A DNA stretch of 64,000 nt from Omphiscola glabra (Eukaryota; Mollusca; Gastropoda; Lymnaeidae). Within the stretch, counting starts at the first letter, position 1. Each line of letters starts with the position of its first letter. Of the stretch, positions 34,401 through 45,900 are shown piece by piece. Position numbers and translations under genes: made by a program. The stretch spans positions 31,421,257 to 31,485,256 of the forward strand of contig OZ024801.1 of assembly GCA_964017045.1 (NCBI GenBank), in the 5' to 3' direction. The notes below the pieces were generated by a model. That model had not been told where the DNA came from. It searched no databases and was given only the letters and a program-made list of their open reading frames with translations.

Positions 34401-37400
34401 CATCCACCCCTGCCTCCCTTCACCCTGTCTCCATCCACCCTTGCCTCCCTTCATCCTGTCTCCATCCACCCCTGCCCCACTTAACCCTGTTACCATCCAC
34501 CCCTGCCTCACTTCACCCTGTTACCATCCACCCCTGCCTCCCTTCACCCTGCCTCCACCCATCCATGCCTCCCTCCATCCGTCTCTCCACTACTTCCTAG
34601 GTCTTTCTTGTTTCCTCTTTCTTTAGTGATACTCTGTGTGTAGCTCTCCACTGACAGACGTGCCCTACAAATCTCCACCTTTCGTGCCCGAGCTCTGTGT
34701 TCCGTATCACCCAATGATTTCTTTGTTCCATGCGACACTACGGTAGCTGATGCCCATAATCTGACAAGACATCTTCGTTGAATATTATGTAATGCCCTTT
34801 TTGTCATGTCAGTTGGCTGGCGTCAATGGCGGTTGGCTGGCATAAATGGCAGTTGGCTGGCGTCCATGGCGGTTGGCTGGCGTCCATGGCAGTTGGCTGG
34901 CGTAAATGGCGGTTGGCTGGTGTAAATGGCAGTTGGCTGGCGTAAATGGCGGTTGGCTGGCGTAAATGGCAGTTGGCTGGCGTAAATGGCAGTTGGCTGG
35001 CGTAAATGGCAGTTGGCTGGCGTCCATGGCAGTTGGCTGGCGTCCATGGCGGTTGGCTGGCGTCCATGGCAGTTGGCTGGCGTAAATGGCGGTTGGCTGG
35101 AGTAAATGGCAGTTGGCTGGCGTAAATGGCAGTTGGCTGGCGTAAATGGCGGTTGGCTGGCGTAAATGGCGGTTGGCTGGCGTAAATGGCAGTTGGCTGG
35201 CGTAAATGGCAGTTGGCTGGCGTAAATGGCGGTTGGCTGGCGTAAATGGCAGTTGGCTGGCGTAAATGGCGGTTGGCTAGCGTAAATAGCAGTTGGCTGG
35301 CGTAAATGGCAGTTGGCTGGCGTAAATGGCGGTTGGCTGGCGTAAATGGCGGTTGGCTGGCGTCCATGGCGGTTGGCTGGCGTAAATGGTAGTTGGCTGG
35401 CGTCCATGGCAGTTGGCTGGCGTAAATGGCAGTTGGCTGGCGTAAATGGCGGTTGGTTGGCGTAAATGGCGATTGGCTGGCGTAAATGGCAGTTGGTTGG
35501 CGTAAATGGCAGTTGGCTGGCGTAAATGGCGGTTGGCTGGCGTAAATGGCGGTTGGCTGGCGTAAATGGCGGTTGGCTGGCGTAAATGGCGGTTGGCTGG
35601 CGTCCATGGCAGTTGGCTGGCGTCAATGGCGGTTGGCTGGCGTAAATGGCGGTTGGCTGGAGTAAATGGCAGTTGGTTGGCGTAAATGGCAGTTGGCTGG
35701 CGTAAATGGCGGTTGGCTGGCGTAAATGGCGGTTGGCTGGCGTAAATGGCAGTTGGCTGGCGTAAATGGCAGTTGGCTGGCGTCAATGGCGGTTGGCTGG
35801 CGTCCATGGCGGTTGGCTGGCGTAAATGGCGGTTGGCTGGAGTAAATGGCGGTTGGTTGGCGTAAATGGCAGTTGGCTGGCGTAAATGGCGGTTGGCTGG
35901 CGTAAATGGCAGTTGGCTGGCGTAAATGGCGGTTGGCTGGCGTAAATGGCGGTTGGCTGGCGTCCATGGCAGTTGGCTGGCGTCCATGGCAGTTGGCTGG
36001 CGTAAATGGCGGTTGGCTGGCGTAAATGGCGGTTGGCTGGCGTCCATGGCAGTTGGCTGGCGTCAATGGCGGTTGGCTGGCGTAAATGGCGGTTGGCTGG
36101 AGTAAATGGCAGTTGGTTGGCGTAAATGGCAGTTGGCTGGCGTAAATGGCGGTTGGCTGGCGTAAATGGCGGTTGGCTGGCGTAAATGGCAGTTGGCTGG
36201 CGTAAATGGCAGTTGGCTGGCGTCAATGGCGGTTGGCTGGCGTCCATGGCGGTTGGCTGGCGTAAATGGCGGTTGGCTGGAGTAAATGGCGGTTGGTTGG
36301 CGTAAATGGCAGTTGGCTGGCGTAAATGGCGGTTGGCTGGCGTAAATGGCAGTTGGCTGGCGTAAATGGCGGTTGGCTGGCGTAAATGGCAGTTGGCTGG
36401 CGTAAATGGCGGTTGGCTGGCGTCCATGGCAGTTGGCTGGCGTAAATGGCGGTTGGCTGGCGTAAATGGCGGTTGGCTGGCGTAAATGGCAGTGTGCTGT
36501 CGATGCTTACATATTGAGGGTTGTTTTACTGCATTAGACACTTTTTTTTTGCACTTACCGAATTGAATGCAGATTTTGAAACTCAGTCAATGTGTTAAAA
36601 AAAACTAGACAATATGTCTGTGTCTGTACAGCAGGTTCAAAACTTATTAGATTCCCGAAAATGCTAAAAAAAATTAAGACAATTTCTCGCTGCATCAGTT
36701 TGACAAATTTCAAATTTTTTTTTTTTTTTTTTTTTAAAAACCATTAGATACACGTGTTTATTGAACTTCATCGTCATTGGTTTTTTTTAAACGTAAACTT
36801 TAAAATTTTCAGTTCCTCCGAATTTAAGACAAATTTTAAATTGGTTTGAATTTTGGGAATTTATTATTAAATTAAGATTCTATGGATTACATGATGTCCA
36901 ACTAATTTTTAGTATGGTCACAAAGACCTTTTGCCATGTTTATTTATAAGATAATCTTACGACACAAGGGAATTGCGGCGACACACCATTGAATCCATGT
37001 ACCCTTAGGCGACACACCATCGAATCCATGTACCCAAGGCCGAATCTATATACCCCCGATCAGAAGCTGTTATCCGGTGGAACGCTAATGTTGTCATTAT
37101 CAATAGATCGCCAATGATCTGTATTTATCCGGACAACCCCCCCCCCCCCTAAAATCGATAGCGTATCTAACTTACCGTGAACGAAATTATTTCAGGGGCG
37201 TCTTGAATGGGGGCCGATCTCTAGAGGCTGATCTTTATGGAGCATAGTCGCAAAGCCAGCACTGAAATTACACCTGTGTCCCAAAATGGCTGCTTGCGAG
37301 ATGGGGTTGCGAGATCGCGGTACAATTTATATCAGCCCCCCTCCCCCGATATTTTGCGAGGGCAAGTGTATATCCTTTCATGCAACACATAGGGCACCCA

Positions 37401-40400
37401 AGATACAATGACATGTCTGCTGAGAGGTTGTGCACAATAGCCTACTTAGAGTTAGTGCCGCCATCGGGAGGTAAAAATTGATGGGACCCCATCCCCCTAA
37501 CTCCACGTAAAAAAATCTTTGCAGTTGGCCGACAATGCCGCCCCTAAAATATAAAAAAAGGTGCCACAGTGGCGGACCGCCCCCTCAACGTTCACCCTGT
37601 GCGCAGCACCCGTTCGTCGCCACCTTCCCTGTCCCTGTATGGCTCCGCTATTTCGGTCGGTCCCAACCCCAGTGTTAGTATCCACATTAAGAACGCAACT
37701 TTCATTATATGAAAACTCATTGTATGAAAAGCGATTGCACCAATACCGTTTCTGGACCCCCAGACCCGAGGTTCACACTTCACTATAATAGTATCAATTG
37801 TGCAGCAAACCTCGCAGTATCAACTGTGCAGCACACCTCGCAGTATCAACTGTGCAGCACACCTCGCAGTATCAACTGTGCAGCACACCTCGCATTATCA
37901 ACTGTGCAGCACAACTCGCAGTATCAACTGTGCAGCACACCTCGCAGTATCAACTGTGCAGCACACCTCGCAGTGTCAACTGTGCAGCAGACCTCGTTGA
38001 ACGAGACACGTTTCTGACACTGGTTGAGAAAGAGTCGGCCACATAGTGTTGTTGTTGAACGAGACACGTTTCTGACACTGGATGAGAAAGAGTCGGCCAC
38101 ATAGTGTTGTTGTTGAACGAGACACGTTTCTGACACTGGATGAGAAAGAGTCGGCCACATAGTGTTGTTGTTGAACGAGACACGTTTCTGACACTGGTTG
38201 AGAAAGAGTCGGCCACATAGTGTTGTTGTTGAACGAGACACGTTTCTGACACTGGTTGAGAAAGAGTCGGCCACATAGTGTTGCTGTTGAACGAGACACG
38301 TTTCTGACACTGGATGAGAAAGAGTCGGCCACATAGTGTTGTTGTTGAACGAGACACGTTTCTGACACTGGTTGAGAAAGAGTCGGCCACATAGTGTTGT
38401 TGTTGAACGAGACACGTTTCTGACACTGGTTGAGAAAGAGTCGGCCACATAGTGTTGTTGTTGAACGAGACACGTTTCTGACACTGGATGAGAAAGAGTC
38501 GGCCACATAGTGTTGTTGTTGAACGAGACACGTTTCTGACACTGTTTGAGAAAGAGTCGGCCACATAGTGTTGTTGTTGAACGAGACACGTTTCTGACAC
38601 TGGATGAGAAAGAGTCGGCCACATAGTGTTGTTGTTGAACGAGACACGTTTCTGACACTGGATGAGAAAGAGTCGGCCACATTGTGTTGTTGTTGAACGA
38701 GACACGTTTCTGACACTGGATGAGAAAGAGTCGGCCACATTGTGTTGTTGTTGAAGGAGTAACGTTTCTAACATTAGATGAGAAAGAGTCGGCCACATTG
38801 TGTTGTTGTTGAATGTGACATGCTTCTGACACTGGTTGAGAAAGAGTCGGCCACATAGTGTTGTTGAATTTCTCATGTCCTAATTTACATCAAGCCTTGG
38901 CGGGAAAAGGTTGTGGGTGGGTTAGAGCCGGGTAGGGGCTGATACAAAAAAAGGTCATTTTGGTTGACACTATATCGTTTTGTTATTGGATTTTCTTGTT
39001 GTAAGCATTTCTGGCGTTAGAAGGGATTTGACCCAATCGTTTGAACAGTATCGGTTGTGTCAAGTTGGCGATAGAGCGCCCGGGTTCGTGCCCCAGTAGC
39101 ACCGAAGTTAGGGTTCGGTTCGATTTCGGTCGTCAGCAAGGTTTTGGGTTCTCTTCGAGCTCGCTCGCCAGCAGGGTTCGAGTTTGGCGTATTTGGTTCG
39201 GGTTCGGTTCGATTCCCGTCTCTGGTTGAAACACGATCCACAACCTCTCTCCCCCTCCCCCACCTCCACCCCGAATAAGGCTAATAAAAGGTGTACTAAC
39301 ATGTTTTCTGTTTGCAAACTGCACAATTATAAAAAAAAAATGGCCGCACTTAACATTTTCCTTTTCGCTACACCATTAGAGGCCGGAGTTATCGGAAACA
39401 GGTTGTCTTATTATTTGTCGCCTATAAATTCTGGGAAGTGAGCTCATGGAGTTCTGGCCAGATACGTCGACACAGTAGGTGTTGGGGGAAAAGAAGCAGT
39501 TGCTTCGAATTTCTCCAGGTAAAATAATGAATATAGGTAAGAAAATAATACTATTACTCAATATTTTAATTATCGTTGCATTTTCTTTGGGTGCGGTGGG
39601 TATTTTGTTATATATCGTTATAAAATCTACAGGGTTGGATAAAATTGATGGATAATCTGTACACTTTTAATTTTTACAAATACGAGCATTTTAAATTTTT
39701 CGAGTGTTTTTTAATAGTTGTGAGCGCTGACTTTACTCTACTAAGCATGGACGTAGAGCTGCCGAGCGCAGTGGTTCTCAACCTTCCTAATGCCGCGACC
39801 TTTTACTACAGTTCCTGATGTTGTGGTGACCCCAATAATTATTTTCGTTGCTACTTCATAAATATGTGTTTCCCGATGGTCTTGGGCGACCCCATGTGTA
39901 AGGGTTTTAGACCCCCCCCCCAAAGTGGTCGGGACCCACAGGTTGAGAACCGCTGGCCTAGCGCACCACCCTCCCCACAGCTATTCCATCCGTCTGGAGC
40001 CGTTAAAACTGGCGTGTGCGTTCAAGGGAGGGAGGGAATATAACAACATTTCCTGACATTAATGGTGTTGTATGGAACAAATTTAGTTCTTTCCGCACAT
40101 TTTAAAATCGGCGGTTATCCGCCTTTGGGAGATGGGGCGGGCCCGACCACGGTGGGAACGCTGTGCACCCGTACGATTTGTCTTAATCGATTTATAAACA
40201 GAACCTCGAGTTCAATCTGGTGTAAGAACGGATTTGCAAAATATGGTCACCTCTCTGGTCCCTCATGTTACCAGGGTTGAATTCACGTGGTCGATTATCC
40301 GGACGACCACCTGATGTTAAGGTATGTTGTATCAATTGAATCAGCAGAACTTGAAAGGATGGAGATAAGATGCTTCAGAAGCATTCTTGGCATCCGCTAT

Positions 40401-42893
40401 AGAGACCATATCACCAATGAACAAGTGAAAGAAAGGATTCGTCAAGCAATTGGGCAGTACGACGACCTCCTGGTGTCTGTAAAAAAGGGCAAACTTGGGT
40501 GGTATGGCCACGTGACAAGAAAACAAGGGCTCGCCAAAGAAATCATGCAGGGCACAACTAGAGGAGGGAGAAGAAGAGGAAGACAGAGAAAAAGATGGGA
40601 AGATAACACCAAAGAGTGGACGGGATTAAAACTAGGCGATGCTATGGGTCGTGCAGAAGACCGAGAGGAATGGAGAAGGACAGTTTTCATGTCAGCTGTG
40701 GCGCCCCAACGGTCCAAGGACTAAGGGACATGATGATGATGATGATGTATACCCGCACTCTTTTCCGAAAAGAAGTTAGCTAAATTAGTGTCTTGTTATT
40801 TATATGAACTTATAGCAGCGCCATGTTCATGGCCGTGTACATGTTTATCTCGGCTTGGGGATGCTTGATGTTGGTTGAAAATCACAAGGTTGAAGTGCAA
40901 TCCAACAGTCAGACGATCTTCGGTTCAAATTTTTTTACGGGGGTCGAGTGGGGACGGATGTGTGGAACGTGTGGGGTTTGAGGAGTGGGCGCTAGATGTA
41001 TCAGAATCCAGCCAAATCCCAGTAAAAGATTATCATCTTAGGGGTCGTTCGCAAATTACGTCACGCCCAGGGGGTGGGTCAAGCATTTGTGACACTGTGT
41101 GAAATGGGGGTGTAAAACATTTGTGACGTCACAATTTAAAACTTTTTTAAAAATAAAATCTAAAATTTTCTAATTTTTTAAATTCTTTATTCAATTAATT
41201 AAAAAAAACAACATTAAATTCAGGTCGAATTTGTCATAGGTATTACAGGTAACGTGAACCTCAGTCGCGCACACCTTTTGCGCAAAAACTGTTGTGGTCA
41301 TTTTACATTCGGTGCGGCGATGACTTCGTTGTTTCGCGTCACAGATTTCTAATAATACTACATCTTAATCCATTATGGGAAAATGTTAAAGAATAAAATA
41401 AAATCTTAGTTTAGTTACAAAAATTTTACGTATGATTTGAATTTTTTAAGGTGTGACGTGACACTAAAAGGGGTGGTGGAGGGGTAAAGAATTTGTGACA
41501 CTTTGTGACAGGGGGGATATAAAAAGGTCATTTTGCGAACGACCCCTTAAAACTTAACAAAACAGCAAAAAAAAAATGGGGCACCACCAAAAACAGTCGT
41601 TGGGGAAAAAGATGGCGGCTGACGATGATCAGAAAGGATGGCCGGATTTTTTTTTAAAACTGCAGCTACAAGTGGGCCATGGTCAGCTACAAGTGGGCCA
41701 TGGTCAGCTACAAGTGGGCCATGGTCAGCTACAAATATCCATACCCTCAATTTTTTTCTCCTTCTTTTATTTTGGCTCAATCAATACGTTCAACATTGGT
41801 GATCTCGTCAAAGGGGGGGGGGGGGGGGTGATAACTACCAGCTCACGCGAGAGGCTCCAGGCTGAGAGTCGAAGGATTTTATTATACACAGAAGCGACGT
41901 CGACCCCAACTAGGGCTTTTGGCAAAATTTACAACATAGGGGAAAAAAGTCAACACTGAAATAAAAGTTAATAATAAAAAAAAAAATATATATATAAAAA
42001 AACTACAGACACTAAAACATCTTCATTGGGGCGGTAGCCAGGAATTTCAATACAATAAATGGCAATATTGTGAACGCAGCCTGCAATAACTATAAACAGC
42101 GGCCAAACTGGCACTGAATCACGTTTCTCTTATTGGGTTATTTTAAAACCATTACTTAAATCAGTGGTTCTGAACCTGTGGGTCGGACGACACTTTCCCA
42201 GGGGTCGCCCCTAAGACCATCGGGGAACACATATACTCTACAGTCTACAGTTATTAAGTGCATCGCAAATAAATTTGTGGTTGGGGATCGCAACAACATG
42301 AACTGTATTCAAGGGTCGCGGCATTAGGAAACTTGAGAACCACTGACTAAAATGATATAAACTGACAACTGTTGTAATCAACGCCCCTAACAAATGAACT
42401 ATTGACAAAGTCCAAATCACAACCAGCCTAAATTATATAAAATATTTGTGCTCGCAATTAAATTATGTCTTGACATAGGCTATGCCTAGGAAATGCGTCG
42501 CCCGGGACGAATCCTGAAAATGGCACTTCTCAAAATATCGAAAAAGGCTCCCGGGGCGGACCAGTGAAACTACGATTATGGCGCCCCTTCTCTTTGTGAA
42601 GCACGTGGGCTTATTTTATTGTTCAATTTACCATTAAGATCTTACCTAAAGACTGTTGTGGCGTCCCCTGATTTTTGCGCCCGGGGCGAGTGCCCCCCCC
42701 CCCACCCACATTCGCATGACCCTTTTGGATCAATAAATACATGAAAGCCAGTGTCTCTTCGTCTTTATGTTATGTTAGTTTTAGTTCATTCATTATGGTA
42801 AAATGGTAATCTCTCTGCGTGTTCACCCCAAGCTACGTTGTGATAGACACATGCTTTATTTCTGGCATCGCTGCTCAACTCAAACATACAATT

Positions 42894-42925
<32 letters not shown>

Positions 42926-45900
42926 GGGTGAAAAAAAAAGACTTTTCCCCCCTGGTGGTCTCCCTTGGGTTGACGAGATTCTGACAGTTGTTTTAGGAAC
43001 TCGACGCCACATCGTGGAACTACGCGGAACCAGCCACCGGGCCATCATTCCAGAACCATTGTGTAGTGCCAGCACGTGTATTGGTGCGTGTTATAGCAAC
43101 AATAGCAACACATTCTCACATTGAATTATAAGTGCCCGAAAGCCGATGGAGCAGCGCCACTCGGGGCCAGTAAAGCTTTTTTTTGCCTCACCCTCCCACG
43201 AAAAAATGCTGCTCCCTCAATATAAGGGACAAAAGAACCGCGCAGGGCAGTGGTTCTCAAACTTCCTAATGCCGCGACCCTTTAACACAGTTCCTCATGT
43301 TGTGGCGACCCCCTAAATCGTTTCTGCTTCTTAACTGTAGAGTATATGTGTTTTCCGATGGTCTTAGGCGACCCCTCGGACAGGGCCGTTTGACCCCATA
43401 AGAGGTCGCGACCCACAGGTTGAGAACCGCTGGCCTAGGGGCAGAACGCTCCCCCCTCCCCCACACCCCTTTCCCTACGCCACTGCACAAAGCGCCGTCT
43501 TTCAAGTATGTTCTTTAATTTACAACGAATTAATCACTGTCCGACATACCCTAGGCAGCGTATGTTATAGCTGCATTCTGAGAACACTAAACAGTCATGC
43601 CCTAGGCAGCGTATGTTATAGCTGCAGTCTGAGAACACTAAACAGTCATGCCCTAGGCAGCGTATGTTATAGCTGCAGTCTGAGAACACTAAACAGTCAT
43701 GCCCTAGGCAGCGTATGTTATAGCTGCACTCTGAGATCACTAAACAGTCATACCCTAGGCATCGTATGTTATAGCTGCATTCTGAGAATACTAAACAGTC
43801 ATGCCCAAGGCATCGTATGTTATAGCTGCACTCTGAGAACACTAAACAGTCATGCTCTAGGCATCGTATGTTATAGCTGCACTCTGAGAACACTAAACAG
43901 TCATGCCCTAGGCAGCGTATGTTATAGCTGCATTCTGAGAACACTTAACAGTCATACCCTAGGCAGCATATGTTATAGCTGCACTCTGAGAACACTAAAC
44001 AGTCATACCCTAGGCAGCGTATGTTATAGCTGCACTCTGAGAACACTAAACAGTCATACCCTAGGCAGCGTATGTTATAGCTGCATTCTGAGAACACTAA
44101 ACACAATTTCGAGGGTTGTTCCACGAAATACATTTGTACCCGACCCGGAAGTATTTTTGTAAAGTGCGTGAATGAATTATTTTTTTTGTTGCGCAAAACT
44201 AAAGACGTTGAATCATTAAAAAAATATTTTTTTTTTAAATGATCAGCTATTTCTTTAAAAAAATTATCTTCAATGTAATTCACTGGAATAGAAATAATAC
44301 AAGTATATTTATATGATAACATTTTTTAACCCATTTTAAAATTTATTTTTGTTTTTCCTGGATTTCTTATTCGATCCGTTTTTTTAAAATATTTTCTTCT
44401 CCAACCTAAACACCCCCCACCCCTACACCCCACAAGCGTTTACCTAAGTGGAACTTATGCCAACACATTATACACATTTATGTCAATTACTCACCAGAAG
44501 GACAAAGTGTGGGGCTGAAAGCGTTGGGAGTGAGGAGGTTTATGGAGGGGGGGTTGTGGACATATGGGGCTCTGTAGAGGATCAGGTGGGGGGTAAGTGT
44601 CCCTGGTAGGGGTTCGCGAGGGTTGGAGGGGGTGATTGATGTTTGGAAGATTGAGGGTTAAGCTTTAGCGAAACGTTGTGTGTGTCGTATGGGGGGGGGG
44701 GGGTGTGGCATTGGTCATTGGAGATGGTAAGATTGGGGGATGGGGTTAAGGGGCAGTGTCATTTCGATTTTGACCAATTGCTACACCCTGCGTCCCTAGG
44801 GCGTGGGAATTGTGTTAGTGTATCATCATCATCATCATCATCATCATGTCCCTTAGTCCTTGGACCGTCGGGGCGCCACATATGACATGTACACTATTCT
44901 TCTCCATTCCTCTCTGTCTTCTGCACTACGCATAGCATCGCCTAGTTTTAATCCCGTCCACTCTTTGATGTTATCTTCCCATCTTTTTCTCTGTCTTCTT
45001 CTTCTTCTCCCTCCTCTAGTTGTGCCCTGCATGATTTCTTTGGCGAGCCCTTGTTTCTTTGTTACGTGGCCAAACCATTCAAGTTTTCGCTTTTTTTCGT
45101 TAGTGTATCGGTAAGTTAAAAAATAAAAATAATGATGTCTTCCCACATACAATGGTACTCTTTACTTGGTCAGCACTTTTATAGCTATGGCTTTGCACGT
45201 ACTCAATTAGCGGGATCACGTTATGAGGTCGTTAGCTTTACTTGGTCAGCACTTTTATAGCTATGGCTTTGCACGTACTCAATTAGCGGGATCACGTTAT
45301 GAGGTCGTTAGCTTTACTTGGTCAGCACTTTTATAGCTATGGCTTTGCACGTACTCAATTAGCGGGATCACGTTATGAGGTCGTTAGCTTTACTTGGTCA
45401 GCACTTTTATAGCTATGGCTTTGCACGTACTCAATTAGCGGGATCACGTTATGAGGTCGTTAGCTTTACTTGGTCAGCACTTTTATAGCTATGGCTTTGT
45501 ACGTACTCAATTAGCGGGATCACGTTATGAGGTCGTTAGCTTTACTTGGTCAGCACTTTTATAGCTATGGCTTTGTACGTACTCAATTAGCGGGATCACG
45601 TTATGAGGTCGTTAGCTTTACTTGGTCAGCACTTTTATAGCTATGGCTTTGCACGTACTCAATTAGCGGGATCACGTTATGAGGTCGTTAGCTTTACTTG
45701 GTCAGCACTTTTATAGCTATGGCTTTGTACGTACTCAATTAGCGGGATCACGTTATGAGGTCGTTAGCTTTACTTGGTCAGCACTTTTATAGCTATGGCT
45801 TTGTACGTACTCAATTAGCGGGATCACGTTATGAGGTCGTTAGCTTTACTTGGTCAGCACTTTTATAGCTATGGCTTTGTACGTACTCAATTAGCGGGAT

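Noticed and set aside
32930..34600. 556-codon Pro/Ser/His/Leu frame
   Set aside because: Pyrimidine-rich 31-bp minisatellite without stop codons; two other frames are open over the same stretch.
34804..36541. Overlapping reverse-strand frames of about 250 codons
   Set aside because: 20-bp array read in several frames at once gives the same repeated peptide; not coding.
37924..38876. Three ~300-codon reverse frames
   Set aside because: 60-bp unit is a multiple of three and open in all three reverse frames, which a real gene would not be.
40287..40724. Host gene of 145 codons
   Set aside because: Sequence is the C-terminal part of a LINE reverse-transcriptase ORF with a second truncated copy at 44822-45098.
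43545..44105. CRISPR-like regular repeat
   Set aside because: Units are contiguous with no unique spacers, and the DNA is eukaryotic; it is a minisatellite. The same applies to the other arrays.
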